From NCBI GenBank assembly GCA_029243485.1, contig JAQWRY010000028.1, forward strand, positions 124,001-188,000: DNA of 64,000 nt, written 5' to 3'. The position numbers and the translations under genes are program-made. Shown in pieces: positions 18,396 to 27,324 of this stretch. A model generated the notes under the pieces. That model was not told the DNA's origin. It made no database searches and saw only the letters and a program-made list of their open reading frames with translations. Source of the DNA: Candidatus Binatia bacterium. Its GTDB lineage: Bacteria > Desulfobacterota > Binatia > UBA12015. Position 1 is the stretch's first letter. Each line of letters opens with the position of its first letter.

Positions 18396-19276
18396 CGGTC
18401 GCTCCTGGACTTGGTCTCGAGCGGGACGATGCCGATGGCCGCTCCTTGCGAGTCTGCGAGGATCGCGAGGTGTTTTCCGCGGATCAGAACTCGTCCCCCG
18501 AGCTTCTCTGCCTTCGTGAGCGTCTGCTCGACGTCTTCGACGCCGACGTAGGGCAGCCAATTCGGCTGGACGTTCTCCCAGGGGAGCTCGATCACGCTCG
18601 CGACCTCGGTGCCGTTCGCTTCGAAGAAGCCCTCGTCGATTTTGTCGTGGGCGAGCACCTCGCCGATCTCCCAACCGGCGACGTCACCGTAGAACTTGAT
18701 CGAAACTTCATAGTCGCGCGCCCAGAGTTGCACCCAGTGGAAGTCACCGGCCTGCTCGGAGGCTGCGGCGGGATCCCCGTTCGGCGTGCGCATCAGGGCG
18801 AACGCTGCGCCCTCGAGATCTTCGACGATGGCGACGCGCCCGCGTTCGCCGACTCGCTTCGGCTGCCGCAGGACTCTGCCGCCGCCGCGCTCGGCCTGGC
18901 CCACCGCCCGGTCGACGTCCGCGACGGACATCGAGGCGAGCCAGATGTCGTCCGGCTTGGTGTCGTTCTCGGACTCGTGCTGGAGGATGCCGCCGATCGG
19001 CCGTCCACGATGGACGATCGTGTCGTAGCCCTGATCGCCGCCGTCGAGAGGCTCGAACGTCCAGCCGAACAACGGACCGTAGAACTTCTTCGCCTCGTCC
19101 GGGTTGTCGACGAGCAGATCGAACCAAACGAATTCGCCGACGCGGTGCTTCTCCGTGGCGGGAGAGGCGAGGGCGGGAAGGCCGGTGGGCCGTTGCGCCG
19201 CGCAGCCTGCCGCTGCAATCAGCGCGCATGCCGCGACGCCCCAGAGGCGTCGATCACGAACAAACCGAGAGATCAT
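18392..19276 (-). CDS. Two-domain VOC (glyoxalase-like) lipoprotein
   Basis: A 294-residue lipoprotein: signal ending 'LIAAAGC', then two tandem vicinal-oxygen-chelate domains. The first begins 'VGEFVWFDLLVDNPDEAKKFYGPLFGW'-like sequence, and the second 'FHWVQLWARDYEVSIKFYGDV'. Both show the beta-alpha-beta-beta-beta pattern and the phrase 'GGRVL'. VOC proteins include glyoxalase I, dioxygenases and resistance proteins; export to the envelope is unusual for glyoxalase. Metal ligands are not obvious, so a binding role is possible. It overlaps the small lipoprotein gene at ATGA and forms an operon with it. Confidence 0.75.
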   Translation of the reverse strand: MISRFVRDRRLWGVAACALIAAAGCAAQRPTGLPALASPATEKHRVGEFVWFDLLVDNPDEAKKFYGPLFGWTFEPLDGGDQGYDTIVHRGRPIGGILQHESENDTKPDDIWLASMSVADVDRAVGQAERGGGRVLRQPKRVGERGRVAIVEDLEGAAFALMRTPNGDPAAASEQAGDFHWVQLWARDYEVSIKFYGDVAGWEIGEVLAHDKIDEGFFEANGTEVASVIELPWENVQPNWLPYVGVEDVEQTLTKAEKLGGRVLIRGKHLAILADSQGAAIGIVPLETKSRSDR

Positions 19277-19780
19277 CCGGGGCTTGTTAGCACGCAGGCA
19301 TCACCGCGCACCGAATGGTGCGGCGGTACCGGCGGGGTCTCTCTGTCTTCTCCAGCGAACAAGAAGTCGACGATCAGGGCCTCGACGTCCCCTTCGCCCA
19401 GGGCGCGAGTCGAGAGACAAACTGGTTCCCGGTGCCGCTCGTTGTCGTGGAACGCGAAGACGACAGAATATAGGTCATCCCGGCCACGAAGGTCTCGGCC
19501 GCGTGAACCTGAAACCGGCGTTCGACCAACACGCGGTCCACCATCTGGGAGAGAACGAACGTGGAACCACCCGTAGGAACAGAACTGGTGCCGCCGTCTC
19601 CAGTCGCACAGGCAAAGGTTCCTGTGCCTACGGAGCCGTCCGAGCGGGCTCCGATGGGGTCGCAGTGTGTCCGACACGCCCCATAGAACGGAGAGGCTGC
19701 TCTACGAAACGCCCTCGCGCGTGTTCTAGGCCCGTGCTCGCAGACGAGCGGAGTCTCGGAGAAGTCGTTCGGTCGAGCAG
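19277..19780 (-). pseudogene. Possible two-frame gene remnant (weak)
   Basis: About 500 bases between the VOC and GST genes hold no intact gene. On the minus strand one frame gives a Cys-containing stretch followed by 'MVDRVLVERRFQVHAAETFVAGMTYILSS' in part, and a second frame carries on with 'FAFHDNERHREPVCL' and 'GEGDVEALIVDFLFAGED' to a stop at 19273. The switch is near 19460. The second piece has protein-like composition and coding-like third positions, so this may be a frameshifted secreted protein of unknown family. I do not recognise it. Confidence 0.25.
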
Positions 19781-20398
19781 CTAGGCGGCGGCGCTGGGCC
19801 GGCCCGAGACGCGCTGGTGCCACGCGCGGAGGTTCGCGTGCTCCTCCTCGGGGTGCATTGCGTTCAAGTAGCCGGCGAAGTCGTACGTGCAGAGCGCTAC
19901 GATGTCGGCGATGGAGTACTTGTCACCCGCGATGAACTCGCGTGTCGCCAATTGCTCATTGAGAAACGCGAAGTATCGCTTCACGACCTCTCGGTTCTGA
20001 TCGGCGACCTCTGGGATCTGGTTCTTGATGATCGTGGCGGTGAGGGGGGAGCCGTGCACCCACACCATGCCCACCGGCATCATGAAGTTGAGCTCGATCC
20101 GCCGGAGCCACATCTCGGTTCGCGCCTGATCGCGCGGGGCGGCTCCGAAGAGCGGCTTGTCCGGGTGGAGCGCCTCGAAGTAGCGGCAGATGGCGATGGA
20201 CTCCGCGATGTGAGAGCCGTCGTCCAGCTCGAGTACGGGCAGACCGCCCATGATGTTCACGCGTTCGATGAACTCCGGCTGACGGTTTTCCCGCTTGGTG
20301 ATGTCAACCTTCTCGCAGGGCACCTCGATGCCCTTCTCGGCGAGATAGATGTGGACCCTCCGCGGGTTCGGCGCGTCCGGGTAGGTATAGAGCTTCAT
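19781..20398 (-). CDS. Glutathione S-transferase family protein
   Basis: A 205-residue cytosolic GST-like protein. The N-terminal thioredoxin-fold domain runs from 'MKLYTYPDAPNPRRVHIYL' with the cis-Pro and binding motif 'GGLPVLELDDGSHIAESIAICRY' in part. The C-terminal all-helical domain includes the conserved 'SIADIVALCTYDFAGYL' capping motif. An N-terminal Tyr or Ser catalytic residue is likely within 'LYTYPDAPN', but the class is not clear. It may conjugate electrophiles or act as an isomerase. The ATG at 20398 opens exactly at the first strand; the longer frame upstream is non-conserved. Confidence 0.88.
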   Translation of the reverse strand: MKLYTYPDAPNPRRVHIYLAEKGIEVPCEKVDITKRENRQPEFIERVNIMGGLPVLELDDGSHIAESIAICRYFEALHPDKPLFGAAPRDQARTEMWLRRIELNFMMPVGMVWVHGSPLTATIIKNQIPEVADQNREVVKRYFAFLNEQLATREFIAGDKYSIADIVALCTYDFAGYLNAMHPEEEHANLRAWHQRVSGRPSAAA

Positions 20399-20546
20399 TC
20401 CACCGGAGCCCTCCCACGGCCTGCCCGGGAGAGCAAGCGATGGGGAGGTCGAGCGTTTGGCTGCACGGGAGGTGCGCGCAGAACTCGAGGCCCGCGGGGT
20501 CGGAGTCAGGCAGGATTCGGCACTCTCGGTGGAAACGCTATAGCGC

Positions 20547-21557
20547 CTAGCCGGTGTCGCCGAGGCGACTGCCGAGCCAGTCCAACACCCGCTCTTCCGC
20601 CCAGTATCGGACGCGGCCCGGGTGCGATCCCTCGACCCAGCCGACGTGGCCACCGCCTTGTGTGACTTCGACCTGAACGGACTCCGAGACGGCTTCCCTG
20701 AGCTCGTCGAGCACGCGGGCCGGCAGGAACGGATCGTTACGAGCGCTCACACACAGCGTCGGTGTGCGGATCCGCCCGACGAAGTGGATGGAGCTACACC
20801 GCTCATAGTAGTCGTCGGCCCCGTCGAACCCGTGCAGAGGCGCGGTTGCTACGTGGTCGAACGGGTGGAAGTCGACCGCGCGCTTGGCCGCGTCGAGGTC
20901 CATCCGTTCGCGGACTTCGGGATAGCGATCGGCGACGAGGAGCATCTTCTCGCGCAACGTTGGAAGGAACCAGCGCAGGTAGTAGCGGCCGAGCGCCGTC
21001 TCCATATGGCGCGAGGCGGCGCCCAGATCGTACGGCACCGACATCGTGGCCACCGCCGAGAGATATCTCTGGTTGGGGTTCTCGCCGAGCCACTTCAACA
21101 GGATGTTTCCACCGACTGAGACCGCAGCTCCGATCAGGGGTGCGTCGGGCTCACGCGCGGCGAGCCGGCGGATGACGACGTCGGGATCGGCGGTGTCGCC
21201 GGAGTGGTAGAGGCGCGGGCGCCGATTTGGAATCCAGGTCCACGTGTCGCCGGGGTCTCGCGCGCAGCTGCGAAGGTTGAGGACCGACACCCGCCAGCCT
21301 CGCGACTTCGCGAGGAAGGCCATGTTCTGGATGTAGACCGAGTAGGAGCTTCCCTCGAGGCCGTGCATCAAGAGCAGGCGAGGGGAGCCGCTCTTACCCT
21401 CGACGTGGTCGACGAGGACTTCGTCTCCGTCGGGTGTCTCGACGCTCTCGCGCTCGAAGTCGACCAGGCGCCGTGACCGGCCTACCTGCCCCCAGATGGT
21501 CTGGGCGTGCGGGCCGGGCAGCCACCACGCCGGAGCGAAGGATGCCGCGTCGCGCAC
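20547..21557 (-). CDS. YheT-type alpha/beta hydrolase
   Basis: A 336-residue hydrolase of the YheT/EMB8 group, esterase-like enzymes of uncertain substrate. It opens with the family signature 'PAWWLPGPHAQTIWGQV'. The oxyanion region 'LLMHGLEGSSYSVYI' precedes the Ser nucleophile in 'GAAVSVGGNILLKWLGE', the acid Asp is in 'ARNDPFLPA', and the His in 'GGGHVGWVEG'. The GTG at 21557 lies 7 bp after the sdhB stop, so it is probably read from the sdh transcript. No SD is obvious; ribosomes finishing sdhB may re-initiate here. Confidence 0.87.
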   Translation of the reverse strand: MRDAASFAPAWWLPGPHAQTIWGQVGRSRRLVDFERESVETPDGDEVLVDHVEGKSGSPRLLLMHGLEGSSYSVYIQNMAFLAKSRGWRVSVLNLRSCARDPGDTWTWIPNRRPRLYHSGDTADPDVVIRRLAAREPDAPLIGAAVSVGGNILLKWLGENPNQRYLSAVATMSVPYDLGAASRHMETALGRYYLRWFLPTLREKMLLVADRYPEVRERMDLDAAKRAVDFHPFDHVATAPLHGFDGADDYYERCSSIHFVGRIRTPTLCVSARNDPFLPARVLDELREAVSESVQVEVTQGGGHVGWVEGSHPGRVRYWAEERVLDWLGSRLGDTG

Positions 21558-21564
21558 CGGCGTC

Positions 21565-22329
21565 TTAGGAGCGGAACCCGGCGCGCAAGTACTCGCGTCG
21601 GAGAGCTGCGATGTTCTCGATCGAGATGGCCTTCGGGCAGGCGGCCTCGCACTCTCCGTGGTTGGAGCAGTCGCCGAATCCCTCGGCGTCCATCTGCTCG
21701 ACCATCGCGAGTGCACGCTGCGAGCGCTCGGGCTGACCCTGCGGCAAGAGCGCCATCTGGCGGATCTTCGCACCGACGAACAGCGAAGCCGAAGCGTTCG
21801 GGCACGAGGCGACGCACGCTCCACAGCCGATGCAGGCCGCGGAGTCCATCGCATCTTCGGCGGTGTCCTTGCCGATCGCCAACATGTTGGCCTCGGGGGC
21901 CGAGCCTGCGTTCACCGAGACGAAGCCGCCGCGCCCGATCACGCGGTCGAATGCGGCACGGTCGACGATCAGGTCCTTGATGACGGGGAACGCGTTGGCC
22001 CGGAAGGGCTCCACGACGATGGTCTCGCCATCCTTGAACTCGCGCATACGCAGGCCGCAGGTGGTGAGGTGCGTCACGGGGCCGTGGGGCTTGCCGTCGA
22101 TGCAGACCCCGCACGCGCCACAGATGCCCTCGCGGCAGTCGCTCTCGAACGCGACGGGTTCGTCGCCTTGTTTCACGAGGCCCTCGTTCAGCTGATCGAG
22201 CATCTCGAGGAACGACGCGTCCGGGTCGATGTCGGCGATCTGGTATTCGACGAGCCGCCCTTGGCTCGCGGCATCGGCCTGACGCCAGATCGACAGCTTG
22301 TACGAGCGAGTGTTCTTGGCGTCCGTCAT
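21565..22329 (-). CDS. sdhB: Succinate dehydrogenase / fumarate reductase iron-sulfur subunit
   Basis: Electron-transfer subunit of complex II (254 residues). The N-terminal plant-type ferredoxin domain holds the [2Fe-2S] cysteines in '[17 protein letters not shown]' and 'TTCGLR'. The C-terminal domain has '[13 protein letters not shown]' and '[11 protein letters not shown]' for the [4Fe-4S] and [3Fe-4S] centres. The sequence resembles the non-classical type found with a single cytochrome b. The ATG at 22329 overlaps the sdhA stop by 4 bp (ATGA), giving tight translational coupling. Gene order in transcription is C-A-B. Confidence 0.96.
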   Translation of the reverse strand: MTDAKNTRSYKLSIWRQADAASQGRLVEYQIADIDPDASFLEMLDQLNEGLVKQGDEPVAFESDCREGICGACGVCIDGKPHGPVTHLTTCGLRMREFKDGETIVVEPFRANAFPVIKDLIVDRAAFDRVIGRGGFVSVNAGSAPEANMLAIGKDTAEDAMDSAACIGCGACVASCPNASASLFVGAKIRQMALLPQGQPERSQRALAMVEQMDAEGFGDCSNHGECEAACPKAISIENIAALRREYLRAGFRS

Positions 22330-24260
22330 TTGTAGTTCCGCACGGCCAGATGGACGTTCTCGAACTCGAGCTTCTCGCGGTGGAGGCGCGGCTTCGAGAG
22401 GTCGCCGGTGTGTTCCCACGCGGAGACGTGAGAGAAGTTTTCGTCGTCGCGAACCGCCTCGCCTTCTTCCGACCTGTGATCCAGTCGGAGGTGACAGCCG
22501 CAGCTTTCGTTGCGGTGCCAGGCGTCGATCGCGATCAACTCGCCGAGTTCGAAGTAGTCGGCCACGCGGCCGGCGTACTCGAGGTGTTGGTTCAGCTCTT
22601 CGCCGGAACCGGCGACGTGCACGTTCTGCCAGAACTCGTCCCGCAGCTCGCGAATCTTGTTCGCGGTGTCCGCGAGACCCTCGCTCGTACGTGACATTCC
22701 GCAGTTGTCCCAGAGCAGGCGGCCGAGTTCCCAGTGGAACTCACGCGGGGTCTTCTTGCCGCGAGCCGCCAGGAGCCGATCTATGTTGCCGCGAACGGTC
22801 GCCTCGGCCTCGTTGAAGGCCGGGTCGTCGGTGCTGGCCTCGCCCGGGGTCGTTTGCGCGAGGTAGTTGCCGAGCGTGTACGGGATTACGAAGTAGCCGT
22901 CGGCGAGGCCCTGCATGAGTGCACTCGCGCCGAGTCGGTTCGCGCCGTGATCCGAGAAGTTCGCTTCACCGATCACGTGCAGCCCGGGGATCGTTGACTG
23001 GAGGTTGTAGTCGACCCAGAGGCCGCCCATCGTGTAGTGCGGCGCGGGGTAGATCCGCATCGGCCGCTCGTACGGGCTCTCGGAGGTGATCTCTTCGTAC
23101 ATGTCGAAGAGGTTGCCGTACTTCTGCTTCACGTTGTCGTGACCGAGGCGCTCGATCGCTTCGGAGAAGTCGAGGTAGACGGCGAGGCCGGTTGCGCCGA
23201 CGCCGAAGCCTTCGTCGCACGCCTGCTTGGCGGCGCGGGAGGCGACGTCGCGTGGGACGAGGTTGCCGAAGGCCGGGTAGCGGCGCTCCAGGAAGTAGTC
23301 GCGCTCGTCCTCGGGGATCTCGGCGGCGGGCCGCGCGTCGCCCTTCTTCTTGGGAACCCAGATGCGGCCGTCGTTTCGCAGGCTCTCACTCATGAGAGTG
23401 AGCTTGGACTGCGACGGCCCCGAGAGCGGGATGCAGGTCGGATGGATCTGCATGAAGCAGGGATTCGCGAAGTACGCGCCACGCTTGTGACAGCGCCAGG
23501 CGGCGGTGGCGTTCGAGTTCACTGCGTTGGTCGACAGAAAGTAGGCCGTCGAGTACCCGCCAGTCGCGAGGACCACGGCGTCGGCGGCGTAGCGCTCGAG
23601 CTTTCCGGTCACGAGGTTCCGAACCAGGATACCCTTGGCGTGCCCGTCGATCACGACGAGGTCGAGCATTTCGCGGCGCGGGAACATCTTCACGCGACCG
23701 GCGTCGACCTGCCGCATGAGCGAGCCGTACGCGCCGAGAAGAAGCTGCTGGCCCGTCTGTCCGCGGGCATAGAACGTTCGCGAGACCTGGGCACCACCGA
23801 AGGAGCGGTTGGCCAGATGTCCGCCGTACTCGCGGGCGAACGGCACACCCTGCGCGACGCACTGATCGATGATGTTCACCGAGCACTGTGCGAGGCGGTA
23901 GACGTTGGCTTCGCGGGCGCGGAAGTCGCCTCCCTTCACCGTGTCATAAAACAGACTCCAGATGCTGTCGCCGTCGTTCGGGTAGTTCTTGGCGGCGTTG
24001 ATACCGCCCTGCGCGGCGACGCTGTGGGCGCGGCGCGGGCTGTCCTGGATGCAGAAGTTCTGAACGTTGTAGCCGAGCTGTGCGAGTGTCGCGGCGGCTG
24101 CGCCGCCGGCGAGACCCGTGCCGACTACGATGACGTTGTACTTCCGCTTGTTTGCGGGGTTCACCAGCTTCATGTCGAAGCGATGGCGATCCCACGCGGT
24201 CTGGATCGGGCCGTCCGGTGCCCCGGAATCCAGCGAGCCGTCTACGATCTCGAGATCCAT
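22326..24260 (-). CDS. sdhA: Succinate dehydrogenase / fumarate reductase flavoprotein subunit
   Basis: Catalytic subunit oxidising succinate to fumarate (644 residues). The FAD-binding Rossmann motif is '[20 protein letters not shown]', followed by the covalent-flavin region '[15 protein letters not shown]'. Substrate-site segments '[12 protein letters not shown]' and '[12 protein letters not shown]' and the C-terminal '[20 protein letters not shown]' are intact. A 22-residue or so N-terminal extension precedes the FAD motif. The ATG at 24260 overlaps the cytochrome b stop by one base (TGATG). The family is the Bacteroidetes/delta-like SdhA paired with one membrane subunit. Direction of catalysis cannot be read from sequence. 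Confidence 0.96.
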   Translation of the reverse strand: MDLEIVDGSLDSGAPDGPIQTAWDRHRFDMKLVNPANKRKYNVIVVGTGLAGGAAAATLAQLGYNVQNFCIQDSPRRAHSVAAQGGINAAKNYPNDGDSIWSLFYDTVKGGDFRAREANVYRLAQCSVNIIDQCVAQGVPFAREYGGHLANRSFGGAQVSRTFYARGQTGQQLLLGAYGSLMRQVDAGRVKMFPRREMLDLVVIDGHAKGILVRNLVTGKLERYAADAVVLATGGYSTAYFLSTNAVNSNATAAWRCHKRGAYFANPCFMQIHPTCIPLSGPSQSKLTLMSESLRNDGRIWVPKKKGDARPAAEIPEDERDYFLERRYPAFGNLVPRDVASRAAKQACDEGFGVGATGLAVYLDFSEAIERLGHDNVKQKYGNLFDMYEEITSESPYERPMRIYPAPHYTMGGLWVDYNLQSTIPGLHVIGEANFSDHGANRLGASALMQGLADGYFVIPYTLGNYLAQTTPGEASTDDPAFNEAEATVRGNIDRLLAARGKKTPREFHWELGRLLWDNCGMSRTSEGLADTANKIRELRDEFWQNVHVAGSGEELNQHLEYAGRVADYFELGELIAIDAWHRNESCGCHLRLDHRSEEGEAVRDDENFSHVSAWEHTGDLSKPRLHREKLEFENVHLAVRNYK

Positions 24261-24958
24261 CAGGAGGTCACCGTCGCAAAGAGAAGAAGATAGATCGGCA
24301 TCACGAGGAAGCCGACGGCCATGACCACGGCGAAGACCGCACCCGCCGAATAGGCGAGGGGGCGGAGCCGCGGATCGAGCAGCCCGACAGACTGGAATGC
24401 GCTCCAGAAGCCGTGGCGCAGATGAGAGCCGAGAAGGACCATCACGGCGACATAGCCGCCGACCCAAAGGGGGTTCTTGAAGGTCTCGGCGACGAGGCGG
24501 TACAGGTCGCGTACCTCTTTGCCGTCGATTGTCGTGGTGTAGTCGAGCCCGCCGAAGATCCCGAAGCGGAACTGCGCCACGTGCAGGACCACGAATGCGA
24601 GCAGAACGCTGCCAGTGACGATCATGGTGCGGGAGTAAACGGTCTGCTTACTCGGGGCGCCCTTGCTCGCCACGACGCTGTTCTGGATCGAACGCGCCTT
24701 CTTCTTGTCACGCCACACCTGGATCGCCGAGATGGCATGCAGCAAGAACAGCGCTGCCAGGCCGAACTCGGCAACGACCAGAAGGCCCCCCAGCTGATGG
24801 AGGGTCTCGGTGTAACCATTGAACGCCTCGCTCCCTACGAAGAGGTTCAAGTTCCCCAGCAAGTGGGTGACGATGAACCCCATGAGAGCCAAGCCTGTCA
24901 GGCCGGTCAGGAGCTTCTTTCCGACCGACGACCAGATGTGGAATCGCGGCGTACTCAT
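24260..24958 (-). CDS. sdhC: Succinate dehydrogenase cytochrome b subunit
   Basis: Membrane anchor of complex II, of the single-polypeptide cytochrome b558 type (232 residues, five predicted helices). Candidate axial heme His residues lie in helix 1 ('[12 protein letters not shown]'), helix 2 ('[11 protein letters not shown]'), helix 3 ('[10 protein letters not shown]') and helix 4 ('[16 protein letters not shown]'), so two b-hemes are possible. It passes electrons between the iron-sulfur subunit and quinone. AAAGG sits 6 bp before the ATG. It is first in the sdhC-A-B operon, so the promoter should lie in 24959-25060. Confidence 0.93.
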   Translation of the reverse strand: MSTPRFHIWSSVGKKLLTGLTGLALMGFIVTHLLGNLNLFVGSEAFNGYTETLHQLGGLLVVAEFGLAALFLLHAISAIQVWRDKKKARSIQNSVVASKGAPSKQTVYSRTMIVTGSVLLAFVVLHVAQFRFGIFGGLDYTTTIDGKEVRDLYRLVAETFKNPLWVGGYVAVMVLLGSHLRHGFWSAFQSVGLLDPRLRPLAYSAGAVFAVVMAVGFLVMPIYLLLFATVTS

Positions 24959-25427
24959 GAGAGTACCTTTCTTTTAGCGTCCCGTATCATCATTGCAATT
25001 CATCCGACCCGTCGTTTTCGCCCGTAAACGGGTCTGATCCTGTGCATTAGCCTGGTTTTTGGCCAGATCGCGAACCCTAGGGATAACTCCTGGGTCTTCG
25101 CTTGGCCGCTCCCCGGTGGGGCGGGTAGGGCGGGGGATTCCATTCAAGCGCGCGCGATCTGAGCGCGACGCGATCATCAAGGAGAAAGATCCCGTACTTC
25201 GTTTAAAAACTCTGGTTCTGGGGCTGGCGGTAGTCGGCGCGAGGACCAGGTCGATTCCGGCCAGAAGACGCTGAAGGCCGGCCAGGACACGCTCGATGCG
25301 ACCAAGGGCCTCAAAGGCAACTGAGTTCGAGGATCCGAGTGCGCACTCCGCGGTCTTCGAGCTGGGGGTGCGCACTTCGCTCTGGTCGGCTGGAGCACGC
25401 CGCCTCCGCATTCGGTAGGACGGACCC
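24959..25427. other. Long intergenic region upstream of sdhC
   Basis: About 470 bases without a convincing intact gene. The first part must hold the sdh promoter, reading leftward. The right part (about 25195-25324) contains a short peptide-like reading that is split between two frames: 'LKTLVLGLAVVGA' in one, then 'DQVDSGQKTLKAGQDTL' and 'DATKGLKGN' before a TGA in the next. It may be a small secreted protein that lost a base, or chance. An inverted repeat follows at 25338-25376. Confidence 0.35.
25338..25376. terminator. Inverted repeat AGTGCGCAC / GTGCGCACT
   Basis: Perfect 9-bp arms (25338-25346 and 25368-25376) are separated by 21 bases. It lies just after the split peptide frame and before the crotonase gene, so it could terminate that short transcript or serve as an operator. 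No T-run follows. Confidence 0.35.
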
Positions 25428-26252
25428 ATGACCTACCGCGATCTCACCGTCGACGTCGACGACCGAGTGGCTCTTCTCACGCTGAACCGCCCCGAGAACC
25501 GAAACGCGTTCTCGGGCGCGATGGGCGAATCCCTCGGGCGCGCATACACCGCGTGTGACGAGGACGACGCCGTTCGCGTGATCGTTCTCACCGGCGCCGG
25601 CGACGCGTTTTGCGCAGGCGCGGACTTCTCCGAAACCGGCGGCGAGACGTTCGGCAAGCAGGACGACACGTCGTTCAGCTCGTCTCCGGTCGAGCCGCCC
25701 GCGTTTAAGATTCGCAAGCCGGTGATCGCTGCGGTGAACGGCCACGCGGTGGGGATCGGCCTGAGCCTTCCCATGCAATGCGACATCCGTATCTTCGCAC
25801 GGGAAGGCAAGTACGGATTCCTCCATACGCGCCGAGGCGTACTGCCGGACGCGTATGCGCATTTTACCGTTCCATTGGCGGTCGGGTTCGCGCGCACCGC
25901 AGAGCTCTTTTTGACCGGACGTCGCTTCCAGGGCGACGAAGCCGCCGCACTCGGTCTCGCGACGCGCGTGTTGCCGTCAGCGGAAGTTCTTCCGGCCGCA
26001 CTCGAGACGGCGCATGACATCGCGACGAACGTCGCCCCGCTCTCCGCCGCCGTGTGCAAGCGCCTCCTGTGGGAGTCGCGCTCGATGGGCCCCGATCAGG
26101 TCGAGAGCATGGAGACCGCGTTGCACCAGGTGGTGATGGGGAAGCCCGACGCGATGGAGGGCATCATGGCGTTTCTCGAGAAGCGCGATCCGAACTGGGC
26201 GCTGTCGGTGCCCCGCGACTTCCCGAACCCGTGGCCGAAGCCGAAAGGGTAG
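25428..26252 (+). CDS. Crotonase / enoyl-CoA hydratase family protein
   Basis: A 274-residue CoA-dependent enzyme. The crotonase fold is clear: 'VALLTLNRPENRNAFSG', the oxyanion-hole segment 'GAGDAFCAGADFSE', and 'NGHAVGIGLSLPMQCDIRIF'. The active-site helix reads 'TRRGVLPDAYAHFTVPLAVG'. In the matching subgroup the position after Pro is usually Glu, and here it is Asp; the second hydratase Glu is not evident. A hydratase, isomerase or hydrolase activity is thus open. It converges on an SDR gene with 4 bp between stops. Confidence 0.85.
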   Translation: MTYRDLTVDVDDRVALLTLNRPENRNAFSGAMGESLGRAYTACDEDDAVRVIVLTGAGDAFCAGADFSETGGETFGKQDDTSFSSSPVEPPAFKIRKPVIAAVNGHAVGIGLSLPMQCDIRIFAREGKYGFLHTRRGVLPDAYAHFTVPLAVGFARTAELFLTGRRFQGDEAAALGLATRVLPSAEVLPAALETAHDIATNVAPLSAAVCKRLLWESRSMGPDQVESMETALHQVVMGKPDAMEGIMAFLEKRDPNWALSVPRDFPNPWPKPKG

Positions 26253-26256
26253 GCGG

Positions 26257-27090
26257 CTACTCCGTGTAGTCCGCGGAGCCGTCGAGCGTGCGCGGTGTGC
26301 GGCCGAGTTCTTCGAGGATGTCTCGTGTCCGAACGACGCGGCCGTTGATCGCCCCGGGCTTGCCCGTGCACATCGCGAGCGCCGCCTCGACGGTGACCTC
26401 GAGTGGTTCGACCAGCGTAGGGTCGTCGGGGAGGAGGCCGAGCGCCTCGCTGCCCGGGGTCCGCACGGCGGCGACGGGTGCGAGGGAATTCACCGAGATC
26501 CCTTCGCCGGCGACTTCGGCGCCGAGTCCGGTACTGAATCGATCGAGGGCCGCCTTCGTCATGCCGTATAGGGTTCCGCCGCCGTTGCGGGTGAAGTCGT
26601 CGTAGTCCGGGCCGACGGGGTGATGGGCCGTATTCGCCGAGATGTTGAGGATCCAACCCTTCTTTCGCTCCCGCATGCCGGGGAGGACCCCCTGGGCGAG
26701 GTCGAACGGTGCGCGCACGTTGATCTCGAACGCGATGCGGTACCGCTTCTCGGAGTAGCGCTCGAACGGCATGTAATAGGCAGCTGAGGCGTTGTTCACC
26801 AGTATGTCTACGCGCCCGAGTCGACCGAGCGCGTCTTCGATGATTCGCCGTCGGGTGAGCGCGTCGGCCAGATCGCCGGGAAGGGCGACCGCACGGCCGC
26901 CGAGGTCGCGGATGTCGAGCGCCGTCTGGCGAAGCGTGCCGGGCAGGTGCGGGTGGGCGTCCATGCTCCGGGCAACGATGCCGACCTCGGCGCCTTCGGC
27001 GGCCAGTCGTCGCGCGATGGCGGCGCCGATCCCTCGACTGGCACCCGTCACGAGGGCGACCATACCGTCTGCTGATTTCGTCTTCGGCAT
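26257..27090 (-). CDS. Short-chain dehydrogenase/reductase
   Basis: A 277-residue NAD(P)-dependent oxidoreductase. The cofactor motif is 'VTGASRGIGAAIARRL', then 'DILVNNASAAYY'. The catalytic Ser is in 'LNISANTAHH' and the Tyr-Lys pair in 'TLYGMTKAALDRFS'. A longer C-terminal part ('GKPGAINGRVVRTRDILEE') is typical of SDRs annotated near acyl-CoA and steroid genes. The substrate is unknown. Neighbouring crotonase suggests a role in lipid or polyketide-like CoA metabolism, as inference only. Confidence 0.9.
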   Translation of the reverse strand: MPKTKSADGMVALVTGASRGIGAAIARRLAAEGAEVGIVARSMDAHPHLPGTLRQTALDIRDLGGRAVALPGDLADALTRRRIIEDALGRLGRVDILVNNASAAYYMPFERYSEKRYRIAFEINVRAPFDLAQGVLPGMRERKKGWILNISANTAHHPVGPDYDDFTRNGGGTLYGMTKAALDRFSTGLGAEVAGEGISVNSLAPVAAVRTPGSEALGLLPDDPTLVEPLEVTVEAALAMCTGKPGAINGRVVRTRDILEELGRTPRTLDGSADYTE

Positions 27091-27160
27091 CCGTTCGTCT
27101 CTCAGCGGTCCCCCTTTATCAACGAACCGGCTCCCTCATCCAGTCCGGCCGTCGGCCGAT

Positions 27161-27176
27161 CGTTCTCCGTAGAACG
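27161..27176. promoter_or_regulatory. Palindrome CGTTCT-CCGT-AGAACG
   Basis: A perfect 6-bp inverted repeat with a 4-base loop, between the divergent SDR and glycosyltransferase genes (234 bp apart). It may be a regulator binding site or a small hairpin. There is no supporting repeat elsewhere that I saw. Confidence 0.25.
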
Positions 27177-27324
27177 GCGTTCCCTCGATGTTTGCAAACG
27201 CGAGACCCAAAACGTATCCAAGGCGGCTGCGGGCCGGTCCGGCACGAGAGAGGAGCGCCTTGCTCCTGTGAGGCGAAACCGGCTGTCCGCACTCAACAAA
27301 TAGGTCGCGATCCGAGGTACTCGC

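Noticed and set aside
17765-19576. 603-codon plus-strand frame
   Set aside because: It begins inside the Rieske gene in another frame and continues antisense to the lipoprotein genes.
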